A DNA stretch of 64,000 nt from Candidatus Villigracilaceae bacterium (lineage in GTDB: Bacteria; Chloroflexota; Anaerolineae; Anaerolineales; Villigracilaceae), in assembly GCA_026645935.1 (NCBI GenBank), contig JAPKMP010000001.1:248001-312000 (forward strand). Reading direction: 5' to 3'. Positions within the stretch are counted from its first letter, which is position 1. Each line of letters opens with the position of its first letter. The notes under the pieces are model-generated. The model made no database searches. It saw nothing but the letters and a program-made list of their open reading frames with translations, and was not told the origin of the DNA. This document shows positions 1 through 10,162 of the stretch, piece after piece. Made by a program: the position numbers and the translations under genes.

Positions 1-77
1 GATTGTGTACATTTGGGGCATCGTACGGCAGGCGCATCGCGCGCTTCCGGCATTATTTTACCGAAAAGGAGTATGAA

Positions 78-458
78 ATGAAATCGAGGTTTTACGTGTT
101 TGGGGTTTTGGTTCTCGCGCTGGCGCTTTCAGCATGCGGTGGTTCAGCCAATTCCGGTTTCCCGACCGGGAAGTTCATCAAGGAGGGGACGCAGGAGTAC
201 GGTCTTCATTTCAAAGAGGACGGCACCTTCGATGTCTTCAACGGCAATACGGTTTTTGTGACCGCCACGTATGATGTGAATGGCAGCGTCCTGACCGAGA
301 CCGGCAACAACGGCGGCTGCGAACCGAACGTCAGCTTCAACTACACCTTCGACGGCTCGAAACTGACCTTCACCTACGTGGGTAATCCCGAAGATGATAA
401 AGAGTGCGGCGGGCGCTATGCCGACTTCAATAATGTGACTTACGTTCTGCAGAAGTAA
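78..458 (+). CDS. putative lipoprotein, small beta-rich secreted protein
   Basis: ORF 3..458; internal ATG at 78 gives MKSRFYVFGVLVLALALSACGG with lipobox LSAC. Confidence 0.7.
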   Translation: MKSRFYVFGVLVLALALSACGGSANSGFPTGKFIKEGTQEYGLHFKEDGTFDVFNGNTVFVTATYDVNGSVLTETGNNGGCEPNVSFNYTFDGSKLTFTYVGNPEDDKECGGRYADFNNVTYVLQK

Positions 459-473
459 GGTTTGAGAAGTAAA

Positions 474-506
474 AAAGACAGCCGTCTGAATAACGGCTGT
501 CTTTTT
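474..506. terminator. bidirectional intrinsic terminator between convergent genes
   Basis: AAAGACAGCCGT-loop-ACGGCTGTCTTT perfect 12-bp stem with A/T tails. Confidence 0.85.
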
Positions 507-510
507 GTGT

Positions 511-738
511 TTAATACTTCCACTTCATTTGAAATTCGATCTCTTCTTCACCTTCGCCGCGTTCGTGGGCTATGCTGATCTCGGCGGCTTTGGGCACTAC
601 CACCCGTTTGCCCGCCACCTGAATGCGGAATTTTTCTCCGGCTTCGAGGGCATCCGCAAGTCGGCGCAATTTCTCGGCAAACTTCTTCACGGAATAAACT
701 TTCTCGATATCACGGGCGCGTTTGATTTTCTTGGGCAT
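511..738 (-). CDS. amphi-Trp domain-like small protein
   Basis: MPKKIKRARDIEKVYSVKKFAEKLRRLADALEAGEKFRIQVAGKRVVVPKAAEISIAHERGEGEEEIEFQMKW resembles the amphi-Trp family. Confidence 0.6.
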   Translation of the reverse strand: MPKKIKRARDIEKVYSVKKFAEKLRRLADALEAGEKFRIQVAGKRVVVPKAAEISIAHERGEGEEEIEFQMKWKY

Positions 739-878
739 ACGGTTTTCCTCTGGTAGTATTAATGATTGCGCATCATACCTGAAAACCTGTTCGCAACAGA
801 GTATTTTCATCCAACTATCATTTTACTGGGCAGTTAATATGTCACGGTATAATCGCGCACGCCAATAAGGAGAACAAC

Positions 879-1721
879 TTGCTTTCGATCATCTTTGGTC
901 TACTATCTGCGCTCAGTTGGGGCGCGGGTGATTTTACGGGCGGACTTGCGGCGCGCAAGGTCGGGGCATACCGTTCGGTCTTCTACGCAGAAGTGATCGG
1001 TGTTGTCTTTTTATTTCTCGTATTGGCATTTGTGAACGAACCGATCCCGGATCGGCGGGCGCAAATCTTTGCGCTCCTTGCAGGGGCACTCGGCACGATC
1101 GGTTTGATGCTGTTATATCACTCGATGACCCTAGGGTTGATGAGTGTCGCCGCGCCTGTATCCGCTTTGCTGGCGGCGGTCCTTCCGGTGCTGGTGGGCA
1201 TCTTCACTGAAGGCATTCCGGGTATCCCCACTTTGATCGGATTTGGCTTTGCCCTTTTTGCGGTATGGATGGTCTCACAAAGCGAAGGCGGCGTGAAAGA
1301 CATCCTCTCGCATCTCTCCGACTTGAAACTGCCTCTGCTTGCAGGCATTGGATTTGGCTTTTACTTTGTCCTCATGCACCAGGCGGCACGCGATGGCGGT
1401 GCGGTCTGGCATATGGTCTTCTCGCGCACCGGCGGCATGGCGCTGATTGTCACATATTTATTGGTCACCCGCTCATCATGGAAGATCGAACCTTCCTCAT
1501 TGCCCATCATCTCTTTGAACGGCATTCTCGATCTTGGCGGCAATTTCTTCTTTATCCTTGCAGGACAAGCCGGGCGGCTGGATGTGGCTTCTGTACTTAG
1601 TTCCCTCTTCCCCGGCGCAACGGTCATCCTCGCATGGATCTTCCTGAAGGAACGGCTCAGCCGGAATCAATGGGTCGGCGTATTTTGCGCGCTGATCGCC
1701 ATCGTATTGCTGACCTTATAA
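879..1721 (+). CDS. EamA/DMT-superfamily transporter
   Basis: 280 aa, about 10 TM segments, EamA-like repeats (LSALSWGAGDF..., ATVILAWIFLKERLSRNQWVGV). Confidence 0.8.
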   Translation: MLSIIFGLLSALSWGAGDFTGGLAARKVGAYRSVFYAEVIGVVFLFLVLAFVNEPIPDRRAQIFALLAGALGTIGLMLLYHSMTLGLMSVAAPVSALLAAVLPVLVGIFTEGIPGIPTLIGFGFALFAVWMVSQSEGGVKDILSHLSDLKLPLLAGIGFGFYFVLMHQAARDGGAVWHMVFSRTGGMALIVTYLLVTRSSWKIEPSSLPIISLNGILDLGGNFFFILAGQAGRLDVASVLSSLFPGATVILAWIFLKERLSRNQWVGVFCALIAIVLLTL

Positions 1722-1733
1722 GGAGTTAACCTT

Positions 1734-2366
1734 ATGGATTCGATGGATACTCATAACACCGCTTTACTCCAAGCCGGATATTTCAACGCCTCAGATCTCG
1801 AAGCAAACCGCAAAGGGCAATTCTCTCAAAATCAGGTGGATCGTTTCAGGAATGAACGGGATTTCATTCAGCAGACATCCGGCAAATACGAGAACAGGGC
1901 ATTTATCGTTTCCTTGATCTTTGGCGCAGGGGCTCTCTTCTTTTGTCTTGTTCTCTATTTCGTTGGCGTCTTCGAAGCGCTTCAAACCATGCTCGGCGGT
2001 TTATTCCTCCCGGCGATGGCTGGGCTCGCCTTACTCGCCGCCTTGTTTATCTTTGTCATCGTTCCGCGTCAATACCAAGCCTCGGTGGATATGTACAGGT
2101 CGATGGGCACGCCGCTGGCGGAGAATCCGCTTGGAGCGATCCAGACCATCGAAGCCCGGGCGAAGGCATATGAATCACGCGCGGGGCTGGACCGGAATCT
2201 GCACAGCGTATCGAGCCGGGTGTCTTATGTGCTCGAGATGGACAGCATCAAATTCCCTATTACCGAATCGCTCATGTCTGCCATTCAAGACAACCGGCTT
2301 TACCGGGTCCATTGCATTAATGACGGGGGCGCCTGGAGGCTTCTCAGCATGGAAACATTGGAATGA
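1734..2366 (+). CDS. hypothetical membrane protein (2 TM)
   Basis: ORF with two central hydrophobic helices; RBS AAGGAG upstream. Confidence 0.6.
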   Translation: MDSMDTHNTALLQAGYFNASDLEANRKGQFSQNQVDRFRNERDFIQQTSGKYENRAFIVSLIFGAGALFFCLVLYFVGVFEALQTMLGGLFLPAMAGLALLAALFIFVIVPRQYQASVDMYRSMGTPLAENPLGAIQTIEARAKAYESRAGLDRNLHSVSSRVSYVLEMDSIKFPITESLMSAIQDNRLYRVHCINDGGAWRLLSMETLE

Positions 2367-2405
2367 CAGCGGATGGAAAAACCTTAATCCTCAAAATACT
2401 TGTGT

Positions 2406-2556
2406 TATAATCCCGCCGCTCTCAAACCAAGAAATGAGAGCACACTCTGCCTGGGACGGGCACAAGCGTCCCTGAGCGGGTCAATATCCCCGCTAAACTC
2501 ACTCCGTTTCGCACTGGCGTTCCTGCGCCGCGTGTCGGAGAACGGAAATCTAGGAG
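2406..2556 (+). promoter_or_regulatory. candidate structured 5' leader of rpsB
   Basis: TATAAT at 2406 followed by four stem-loops: CTCTCA/TGAGAG (2419-2440), GGGACG/CGTCCC (2453-2472), AGCGGG/CCCGCT (2475-2494), TCCGTT/AACGGA (2503-2546). Confidence 0.45.
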
Positions 2557-2560
2557 AACC

Positions 2561-3436
2561 ATGGCAGTCATTTCAATGAAAGCCCTGCTTGAGAGCGGCG
2601 TCCATTTTGGGCATCGCACGAACAAGTGGGACCCGCGCATGAAGCCGTATATTTTCACGGAGCGCAACGGCATTCATATCCTCGACCTTCAGCAGACCGT
2701 CAAGCTGGCGAACACTGCTTATGGGATCATTCGCGATACCGTCTCCAACGGCGGGACCGTGCTCTTCGTCGGCACCAAGCGGCAGGCTCAGGAAACCATC
2801 GCCGAAGAAGCGACCCGGGCCGGAATGCCCTACGTCACCGAACGCTGGATGGGCGGTATGCTGACCAACTGGTCCACCATGCATCAGCGCATCCAGGAAC
2901 TCGAGCGGCTCGAAAAACTGCGCGATGGCGGCGACATCAACCGCCTCACCAAGAAGGAAGGCTTGTTGATCGAACGTGAGATCACCCGCCTCCAGACCCG
3001 CCTGAGCGGTGTCCGCTCCATGAAGCGACTGCCAAACCTGCTCTTCATCATCGATGTGGGAAGAGAAGACGCGGCGGTCAATGAAGCCAACCTGCTTGGC
3101 ATTCCGATCGTTGCGCTGGTCGATACGAATTGCAATCCGCAGAACATCGATTACGTGATCCCCTCCAACGATGACGCCATCCGCGCCATCAAACTGCTGG
3201 TCTCCAAGATGGCAGACGCCGTCCTCGAGGGCAAAGCCATGCGCAAGGAGGAACAGCCCGAGGGTGAGGTCGAAGCGAGAACCGACTCCAAAGCGTCCAA
3301 ATCCCGCCCGGCTCGCAAAGTCGTTGAAACCGATGAAGAAGTGAATGACGACGCCCTGCTCGGCAAATCCACGCTTGCCAAGTTGACCCCGAAGCCGGAA
3401 GAAACCGCGGAAGCCTCTCCGGAAGAAGCCAAGTGA
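2561..3436 (+). CDS. rpsB: 30S ribosomal protein S2 with charged C-terminal extension
   Basis: [46 protein letters not shown]. Confidence 0.98.
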   Translation: MAVISMKALLESGVHFGHRTNKWDPRMKPYIFTERNGIHILDLQQTVKLANTAYGIIRDTVSNGGTVLFVGTKRQAQETIAEEATRAGMPYVTERWMGGMLTNWSTMHQRIQELERLEKLRDGGDINRLTKKEGLLIEREITRLQTRLSGVRSMKRLPNLLFIIDVGREDAAVNEANLLGIPIVALVDTNCNPQNIDYVIPSNDDAIRAIKLLVSKMADAVLEGKAMRKEEQPEGEVEARTDSKASKSRPARKVVETDEEVNDDALLGKSTLAKLTPKPEETAEASPEEAK

Positions 3437-3461
3437 CCGAAAGAGACCAAGGACTGATACG

Positions 3462-4067
3462 ATGGAAATAACGACAGAAATGATCAAGCAATTGCGCGCT
3501 GCAACCAACGCCCCGATGTTGGACTGCCGCAAAGCGTTGCAGGAAGCGGACGGCGACTTCGACAAAGCGGTGGATTGGCTTCGTGAAAAAGGCATGGCAA
3601 CCGCCGCCAAGCGCGCCGACCGCGACGCCTCCAACGGGACCGTGGAGTTGTATTCCCACGGCGGCGGACGCGTGGGCGTGATGGTCGAGATCAATTGCGA
3701 GACCGACTTCGTCGCCCGCAACGAACAATTCCGCCACCTCGCACATGAGATCGCCTTACAGATCGCAGCGAGCGCACCCAAATACATTACTGCGGATGAA
3801 ATTCCCGCGGCTGAGCTCGAGCATGAATCCGAGATCGCCCGCGCCCGCGCCAGGGAGGAAGGCAAGCCCGACAACGTCCTGCCGAAGATCGTGGAAGGAC
3901 GCATCGAAAAATTCAAGGACGAAGTCTGCCTTCTGCGCCAGGTTTACATCCGCGATGAATCGATCACCATCGAAAAGCTCATTTTGCAAAACGTTGCCGC
4001 CATTGGCGAGAACATCATCGTGCGCCGCTTCCAGCGATGGGAACTCGGTGAAAGTTTAAAGAATTAG
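3462..4067 (+). CDS. tsf: translation elongation factor Ts
   Basis: MIKQLRAATNAPMLDCRKALQEADGDFDKAVDWLREKG; downstream of rpsB. Confidence 0.98.
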   Translation: MEITTEMIKQLRAATNAPMLDCRKALQEADGDFDKAVDWLREKGMATAAKRADRDASNGTVELYSHGGGRVGVMVEINCETDFVARNEQFRHLAHEIALQIAASAPKYITADEIPAAELEHESEIARARAREEGKPDNVLPKIVEGRIEKFKDEVCLLRQVYIRDESITIEKLILQNVAAIGENIIVRRFQRWELGESLKN

Positions 4068-4071
4068 ATTG

Positions 4072-4100
4072 AAAAGCCAGCCTTCGGGTTGGCTTTTTTT
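4072..4100 (+). terminator. intrinsic terminator after tsf
   Basis: AAAAGCCAGCCTTCGGGTTGGCTTTTTTT. Confidence 0.9.
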
Positions 4101-4104
4101 ATAG

Positions 4105-4881
<777 letters not shown>

Positions 4882-5047
4882 TCCCTGACTGAATCGACGC
4901 CTCTCTCCATCGGATGACAGGGGAGAGGTGTTTATGTTTGAGAGACTCTCCAAATTCATCATAAACCATCAAAAAATTCCCATCCCATAGCCTATTTTTA
5001 TGTTTTGGGGTATCCTTGGTTCGTAAATTTTTTTTCGGAGGAAGATC

Positions 5048-5617
5048 GTGAGCACAGACGAGATCAAGAGCCTGATGAAAGATGCCGAAACCCGAATGCA
5101 CGGCGCGATCCAATCCCTTGTCGACGATTTAAACGGCATCCGCACCGGGCGCGCCAGCCCGGCATTGGTGGAAAAGCTTCCCGTGGAATATTACGGCACC
5201 CCCACGCCTCTCCAGAACCTTGCGTCCATCTCGGTGCCCGAGCCGCGCACATTGACGATCAAGCCTTTCGATGGCGGCTCTTTGAAGGATATCGAGAAAG
5301 CGATTCGCATTTCGGACCTCGGATTGAATCCCAACTCCGACGGAAAGGTCATCCACCTGAACCTGCCTCCCCTGACGGAAGAGCGCCGACGCGACCTTGT
5401 CAAACACATGAACCACCGGCTCGAGGAAGCGCGCATCGCCATCCGCAACGTGCGCCGAGACCTGCACAACGACATCCGCGAATACGAAAAGGAAAAACTC
5501 ATCACCGAAGACGATCTCAAACGCGGCGAGGAGGACCTGCAAAAGCTCACCGACAAATACGTCGAAGAGATCGCCAAATTGGGACAGAATAAAGAAAAAG
5601 AAATCATGGAAGTCTGA
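5048..5617 (+). CDS. frr: ribosome recycling factor
   Basis: LNGIRTGRASPALVEKLPVEYYGTPTPLQNLASISVPEPRTL. Confidence 0.98.
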   Translation: MSTDEIKSLMKDAETRMHGAIQSLVDDLNGIRTGRASPALVEKLPVEYYGTPTPLQNLASISVPEPRTLTIKPFDGGSLKDIEKAIRISDLGLNPNSDGKVIHLNLPPLTEERRRDLVKHMNHRLEEARIAIRNVRRDLHNDIREYEKEKLITEDDLKRGEEDLQKLTDKYVEEIAKLGQNKEKEIMEV

Positions 5618-5655
5618 ACCGCTTCACGGACAACCGCGAACGGTCGGTCAACCCT

Positions 5656-6402
5656 ATGACAGACACACCTTTAAATATTCCGCCTGAAAAGATTCCCCGG
5701 CACGTTGCCATGATCATGGACGGCAACGGACGTTGGGCGCTTCAACGCGGACTTCCGCGACTTGCCGGTCACAAAGCCGGGACGGAAAACCTGCGCCGTG
5801 TCATCCGTGCCACGGTCGAATTCGGCGTGAAGTATCTTACGATCTACGCTTTTTCGACAGAAAATTGGGGACGCCCGCCCGAAGAAGTGCAGGGACTGAT
5901 GTTCATCCTGCAGGATGTCATCGACCGCGAACTGGGCGAGTTGAATTCCCAGGGTGTGCAGCTTCGCCATATCGGCCGTCTCGAGCGGCTCGATCCCAAA
6001 ATTCAAAAGAAGGTTTTGGATGCCATCGAGTTGACGAAAAATAACAACAAGCTTGTCCTTAACGTAGCGTTCAACTACGGCGGACGGGACGAGATCGTCT
6101 ACGCGATCCAGCGAATCATCAAGGACGGAATTCCCGCCGATGCGGTGACGGACGAACTCGTGAACCAATATCTTTTTACGGCTGGCGTTCCCGACCCGGA
6201 TTTGATCATCCGTACATCGGGCGAATTGCGCGTCAGCAACTTCCTGATCTGGCAGGCGGCGTATTCCGAATGGTATATCACGCCGACCTTCTGGCCAGAC
6301 TTCGATAAAGAAGAATATCGCCGCGCGCTGGAGGATTTTGCCCATCGCGACCGGCGTTATGGAAAGGTATCTTCGGGGGAACTCCAGGAATCCAATGCGT
6401 AG
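5656..6402 (+). CDS. uppS: isoprenyl transferase (UPP synthase)
   Basis: HVAMIMDGNGRWALQRGLPRLAGHKAG...LTIYAFSTENWGRP...RTSGELRVSNFLIWQAAYSEWY. Confidence 0.97.
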   Translation: MTDTPLNIPPEKIPRHVAMIMDGNGRWALQRGLPRLAGHKAGTENLRRVIRATVEFGVKYLTIYAFSTENWGRPPEEVQGLMFILQDVIDRELGELNSQGVQLRHIGRLERLDPKIQKKVLDAIELTKNNNKLVLNVAFNYGGRDEIVYAIQRIIKDGIPADAVTDELVNQYLFTAGVPDPDLIIRTSGELRVSNFLIWQAAYSEWYITPTFWPDFDKEEYRRALEDFAHRDRRYGKVSSGELQESNA

Positions 6403-7210
6403 AAGAATGTTCACGGCGCTTGGGCTGGCTTTGCTCGGCGTTCCCGCCATTGTCATTGGCGGCATCTTTTATTACCTCCTTATGGGGACGTTTCTAATTG
6501 GCGCAGCATGGGAATATGTTCATCTATTCCGTGCGGTGAAATTCGAGCCAGACATGGTTGTAACTACAGGCGGGGTGGCCGTGGTCACCTTTGCCCGCAT
6601 GTTCTTCCCGGAATATGCGCAGCCCGTTTTTGCCGCCGCCATTCTCATCGCAATGGCGGTTCATTTAATCAAATACGAGCGCGGACGTGACCTGTCCGCG
6701 CTTGATTTTGGAGTCACGGTCGGCGGGATCGTGTATGTCGGCTGGGTCGGCTCCTATCTCCTCGACTTACGCAACCTGCCCGAGGGCGGCTGGTGGTTCA
6801 TGCTCGTGATGTTCTGCGTTTGGGCGGGAGACTCGGGCGCATATTCCATCGGGCGCGCGTATGGCAAACATAAATTGGCGCCGCGCCTCAGCCCCAAAAA
6901 AAGTTGGGAGGGCTATGCGGCCAGTGTTTTCACTGGCGCGCACACCGGCGCATTGTACGTCTGGGTATTCAAAACCTTCGGAAATTTGCAAAGCGATATT
7001 ACGATCTGGCAGGGCGCGATCCTCGGTTTGCTGCTCGGGGCGCTGCCCACCCTGGGCGACCTCGGCGAAAGCATGATCAAACGCCAGTCCGGCATCAAGG
7101 ACTCGAGCGATATCATCCCGGGTCACGGCGGTTTCTTCGACCGCATCGATTCGTGGATCTGGGGCGCCCCCATCGGATTTTATTTTCTCACCTGGTTCAT
7201 TCTTAATTAG
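6395..7210 (+). CDS. cdsA: phosphatidate cytidylyltransferase
   Basis: C-terminal signature KSWEGYAASVFTG...LGDLGESMIKRQSGIKDSSDIIPGHGGFFDRIDS; start taken at MRRRMF. Confidence 0.95.
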   Translation: MRRRMFTALGLALLGVPAIVIGGIFYYLLMGTFLIGAAWEYVHLFRAVKFEPDMVVTTGGVAVVTFARMFFPEYAQPVFAAAILIAMAVHLIKYERGRDLSALDFGVTVGGIVYVGWVGSYLLDLRNLPEGGWWFMLVMFCVWAGDSGAYSIGRAYGKHKLAPRLSPKKSWEGYAASVFTGAHTGALYVWVFKTFGNLQSDITIWQGAILGLLLGALPTLGDLGESMIKRQSGIKDSSDIIPGHGGFFDRIDSWIWGAPIGFYFLTWFILN

Positions 7211-7219
7211 GAGGATCTC

Positions 7220-8212
7220 ATGGAAGTTCTCGGCGCAACACCCACACGGAATCTCGCGCTCGAACTGGCGCGCGTCACCGAAGCGGCGGCGATGATGGCG
7301 GGTCGCTTCATGGGGAGGGGAGATAAGGAAGGGGCAGACCAAGCCGCGGTGAATGCGATGCGTCTCATCCTCGGCACAGTGGATATGAGCGGAGTCATCG
7401 TCATTGGGGAAGGCGAAAAGGATCAGGCACCGATGTTGTATAACGGGGAGAAAGTCGGCAACGGCTCCAAACCGGACGTGGATGTTGCAGTGGACCCCAT
7501 TGACGGGACTCGCCCTTTAGCCTTTGGTCGTTCCAACTCGCTTGCCACAGTGGCATTGGCTCCACGCGGGACGATGTTCGACCCCGGACCTTTTGTTTAC
7601 ATGGACAAGATTGCGGTGGGACCGGAAGGCAAGGGCAGGATCAACATCGAAAAATCGATCACTGAAAATTTGCAGGCGATCGCAAAGGCGAAAGGCAGAG
7701 CTGTCGAAGATCTGACAACGATCATCCTCGACCGTCCGCGCCATGCGGAGATGATTGCCGAAATCCGCAAGGCCGGCGCGCGCATCCGCCAAATCCCCGA
7801 TGGTGACGTGGCGGCGGCATTGATGACCGCCTGGCCCGACGCAGGCGTTGATGTATTGCTCGGCATCGGCGGCACCCCTGAAGGAGTCATCGCGGCGTGC
7901 GCGTTGCGCGCCATGGGCGGTGAGATACAAGGGAAACTTTATGCGCGCGACGAAGCCGAGTTGAATCGCGGACGCGAAGCCGGATACGATTTCGATAAAG
8001 TATTGACGATGAACGACCTTGTCTCTTCAGAAGATGTCTTCTTCGCCGCCACCGGCATCACCGACGGCGAATTGCTCAAGGGCGTGCGCTATCTCGGCGA
8101 CCGGATCACCACCGACACCCTCGTCGTGCGCGGGCTGACCGGCACCATCCGCGAGATCATCGCCACGCACACGACGGATAAGCTGGATAATCTAAGTTCG
8201 GTGCGTTATTGA
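7220..8212 (+). CDS. glpX: class II fructose-1,6-bisphosphatase (GlpX)
   Basis: ALELARVTEAAAMMAGRFMGRGDKEGADQAAVNAMR...VIGEGEKDQAPMLYNGEKVG...DPIDGTRPLAFG. Confidence 0.95.
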   Translation: MEVLGATPTRNLALELARVTEAAAMMAGRFMGRGDKEGADQAAVNAMRLILGTVDMSGVIVIGEGEKDQAPMLYNGEKVGNGSKPDVDVAVDPIDGTRPLAFGRSNSLATVALAPRGTMFDPGPFVYMDKIAVGPEGKGRINIEKSITENLQAIAKAKGRAVEDLTTIILDRPRHAEMIAEIRKAGARIRQIPDGDVAAALMTAWPDAGVDVLLGIGGTPEGVIAACALRAMGGEIQGKLYARDEAELNRGREAGYDFDKVLTMNDLVSSEDVFFAATGITDGELLKGVRYLGDRITTDTLVVRGLTGTIREIIATHTTDKLDNLSSVRY

Positions 8213-8230
8213 TGATGACGTGAAAACTGC

Positions 8231-8259
8231 TTGACATTCCAACTCCACCTACATATAAT
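8231..8259 (+). promoter_or_regulatory. sigma70-type promoter of tRNA-Asn
   Basis: TTGACA (8231) - 17 bp - TATAAT (8254). Confidence 0.85.
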
Positions 8260-8270
8260 ATCGCTCGCGT

Positions 8271-8346
8271 TCCTGGCTAGCTCAATCGGCGGAGCGAGCG
8301 GCTGTTAACCGCTAGGTTAGAGGTTCAAGTCCTCTGCCAGGAGCCA
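8271..8346 (+). tRNA. tRNA-Asn(GTT), CCA encoded
   Basis: Acceptor TCCTGGC/GCCAGGA, anticodon loop CTGTTAA, GGTTCAAGTCC T-arm, GCCA end. Confidence 0.97.
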
Positions 8347-8350
8347 TACA

Positions 8351-8382
8351 AGAACCGTCCTCGATTTTGAGGACGGTTCTTT
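8351..8382. terminator. intrinsic terminator (tRNA-Asn / convergent methyltransferase)
   Basis: AGAACCGTCCTC-GATTTT-GAGGACGGTTCTTT. Confidence 0.9.
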
Positions 8383-9217
8383 ATTTCAAGTTGAATTTCG
8401 AACGACTGTACAAAGTAATTCCCGCCGAGGCGGATACATTGAGAGACTCGACGCGGGCGGTGATCGGGATGCGTGCCTTGAGAGCGGCAGCACCTTCGAT
8501 CGCAGGGGAACAGCCTTCCTTTTCACTGCCGAACGCGATCAACAGCCGGTTCTCCATGGTGGAAATATCGTCGATGGTTTTGTCCGCATCCATGTCCATG
8601 ACGAGCAGGGTTTCATTGTTCTTATTGCAGTAATCGAGAAAATCTTTTATCGAGGCTGTGATCATCGGCAGGGAGAAGAGGTAGCCCCGGCTCGCGCGGA
8701 TGAGGCGACGGTCATACAGGTCGACCGGGTCCATGTTGAGGAGGAGGATGCCGCCAATGCCGAGGGCTAGCGACGTGCGGGTGATGTTGCCGATATTGCC
8801 CGAGATGCTGAGGTCTTCGAGAACCACGATGTCTTTTTTGATGGTCTTGAAAACATCCAACCCAAGTGGCTTGGGGGTGGTTGCTATGGCAAAGATGCGT
8901 GAGATTTTGTCGTTCTCGAAGAGTTTCTTGGTGGTACGTTTTGCAACCTCGTGGATCGTCGCCCCGGCAGTGAGTTTCTTGCGAAGTTCATCTGATATGG
9001 TCTCATCACCGGCATAATACACTGAATCGATTTCGACTCCGGCTTCGAGCGCCTGAAGGATGTTTTCCTCGTCGTCGATGATGATCTGGTTTAGCTCGCG
9101 CCGTCCCTCCCGGGTGAGCAGTTTGCGAATGGGTCCGGCAAGCGGATGGTTGAGAGAATCTATCAGAAAGGGATTGTTGGCTGATTGTTCGTCCATGCGG
9201 TCATGATAATCTTGCAT
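8381..9217 (-). CDS. TsnR/Tsr-like 23S rRNA 2'-O-methyltransferase (SPOUT; thiostrepton/nosiheptide-resistance type)
   Basis: Motifs matching Streptomyces Tsr as recalled: NIGNITRTSLALGIGGILL, DRRLIRASRGYLFSLP, LLIAFGSEKEG, ESLNVSASAGITLYSR; N-terminal TSNR-like domain EAGVEIDSVYYAGDE...LFENDKISRIFAIATTPKP. Confidence 0.8.
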   Translation of the reverse strand: MQDYHDRMDEQSANNPFLIDSLNHPLAGPIRKLLTREGRRELNQIIIDDEENILQALEAGVEIDSVYYAGDETISDELRKKLTAGATIHEVAKRTTKKLFENDKISRIFAIATTPKPLGLDVFKTIKKDIVVLEDLSISGNIGNITRTSLALGIGGILLLNMDPVDLYDRRLIRASRGYLFSLPMITASIKDFLDYCNKNNETLLVMDMDADKTIDDISTMENRLLIAFGSEKEGCSPAIEGAAALKARIPITARVESLNVSASAGITLYSRSKFNLK

Positions 9218-9272
9218 GGAGGCAGGGTCAAGGCAAATTGTAAGTACCAGGAACAGAAAAAGTGATTGGACG

Positions 9273-9452
9273 TTACTGCATGGTGTTGAAGTGATTTAAG
9301 TCATAGCCCGCGGCGAGGTCGGCGTTGTGAGTCCGGTTTGCAAGCGAGTTTCGCCATTGCCCCTGGTTGAGGAGTTCTTGCATCCGTTCAAGTTCGGTTT
9401 GGCGGCGTTTTTCCAGCCATCGATGCCAGATATGATAAATTTTGTGAAACAT
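9273..9452 (-). CDS. small hypothetical protein (59 aa), below the ORF-track cutoff
   Basis: Translation MFHKIYHIWHRWLEKRRQTELERMQELLNQGQWRNSLANRTHNADLAAGYDLNHFNTMQ*. Confidence 0.45.
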   Translation of the reverse strand: MFHKIYHIWHRWLEKRRQTELERMQELLNQGQWRNSLANRTHNADLAAGYDLNHFNTMQ

Positions 9453-9547
9453 CCTGCCTCTGGATTGGTTCTTGCGTGCCTGGATAAAATGTGTCGAGCG
9501 TGATGAAATTCAACTATGAAAGGGTAAAATTGTCCAGAGGTTGCAGT

Positions 9548-10162
9548 ATGGAATCCTGGTTGCTCGGTTCGCCTTACCCCGGCATCGTCTTATGGCTTAT
9601 CTTGTACGTGAGCGATTACTATACAACCCTGGCAATTGTAAGGGCGTTCCGGAAGATCGAAGCCATCAAGTTCGAAAACGGCATGGAACTCACTCCCCAG
9701 TTTCGCAAGGATGTCGAAGGACAGGCGCGGGTATCAGGGCGGCATATTGCTTTTCTGATCCTCACCTCTCTGGCAATTCCATTATTTTGGTATCTGTCTG
9801 TCTGGATTCTCGGCTGGACGTGGTTGTATTCATTCCTGCTTGGCTTTTTCATCCTGATGGAAGTCGTAGTGCATTTGCGTCACTTCCGAAATTGGTATAC
9901 GGCTCGTGTCTATCTCCGAGAACGCGGGCTAAGCGGCAACATTACCTACAGCGAGCGCTTCTCCTATCTTGCTTCGGCGTTCGAATTTTATCTCTTCGCC
10001 ATTTTGTTCGTCCTGTTCTTTCTATTGACGTTCAACCCCTTCTTCCTGGGCGGCACGGTCTCCTGTCTTCGCATGGGGCTTGGGCATGATGGTCTGGCTC
10101 GAAAGATCGAACCCCAAGCTGCTCCACCATTGAGCCAAAATGCAGATCCTTCATCAGGATAG
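9548..10162 (+). CDS. hypothetical membrane protein
   Basis: MESWLLGSPYPGIVLWLILYVSDYYTTLAIVR..., 4 hydrophobic segments. Confidence 0.6.
   Translation: MESWLLGSPYPGIVLWLILYVSDYYTTLAIVRAFRKIEAIKFENGMELTPQFRKDVEGQARVSGRHIAFLILTSLAIPLFWYLSVWILGWTWLYSFLLGFFILMEVVVHLRHFRNWYTARVYLRERGLSGNITYSERFSYLASAFEFYLFAILFVLFFLLTFNPFFLGGTVSCLRMGLGHDGLARKIEPQAAPPLSQNADPSSG

Noticed and set aside
2573-3916. 447-aa minus-strand ORF opposite rpsB/tsf
   Set aside because: Antisense to two certain ribosomal/translation genes; arises from codon bias on the coding strand.
10090-10142. tRNA-like string on the minus strand (GGCTCAATGGTGGAGCAGC...GGGGTTCGATC)
   Set aside because: D-arm-like dyad is present but there is no matching T-stem, anticodon arm or acceptor; overlaps the coding region end. 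Judged coincidental.
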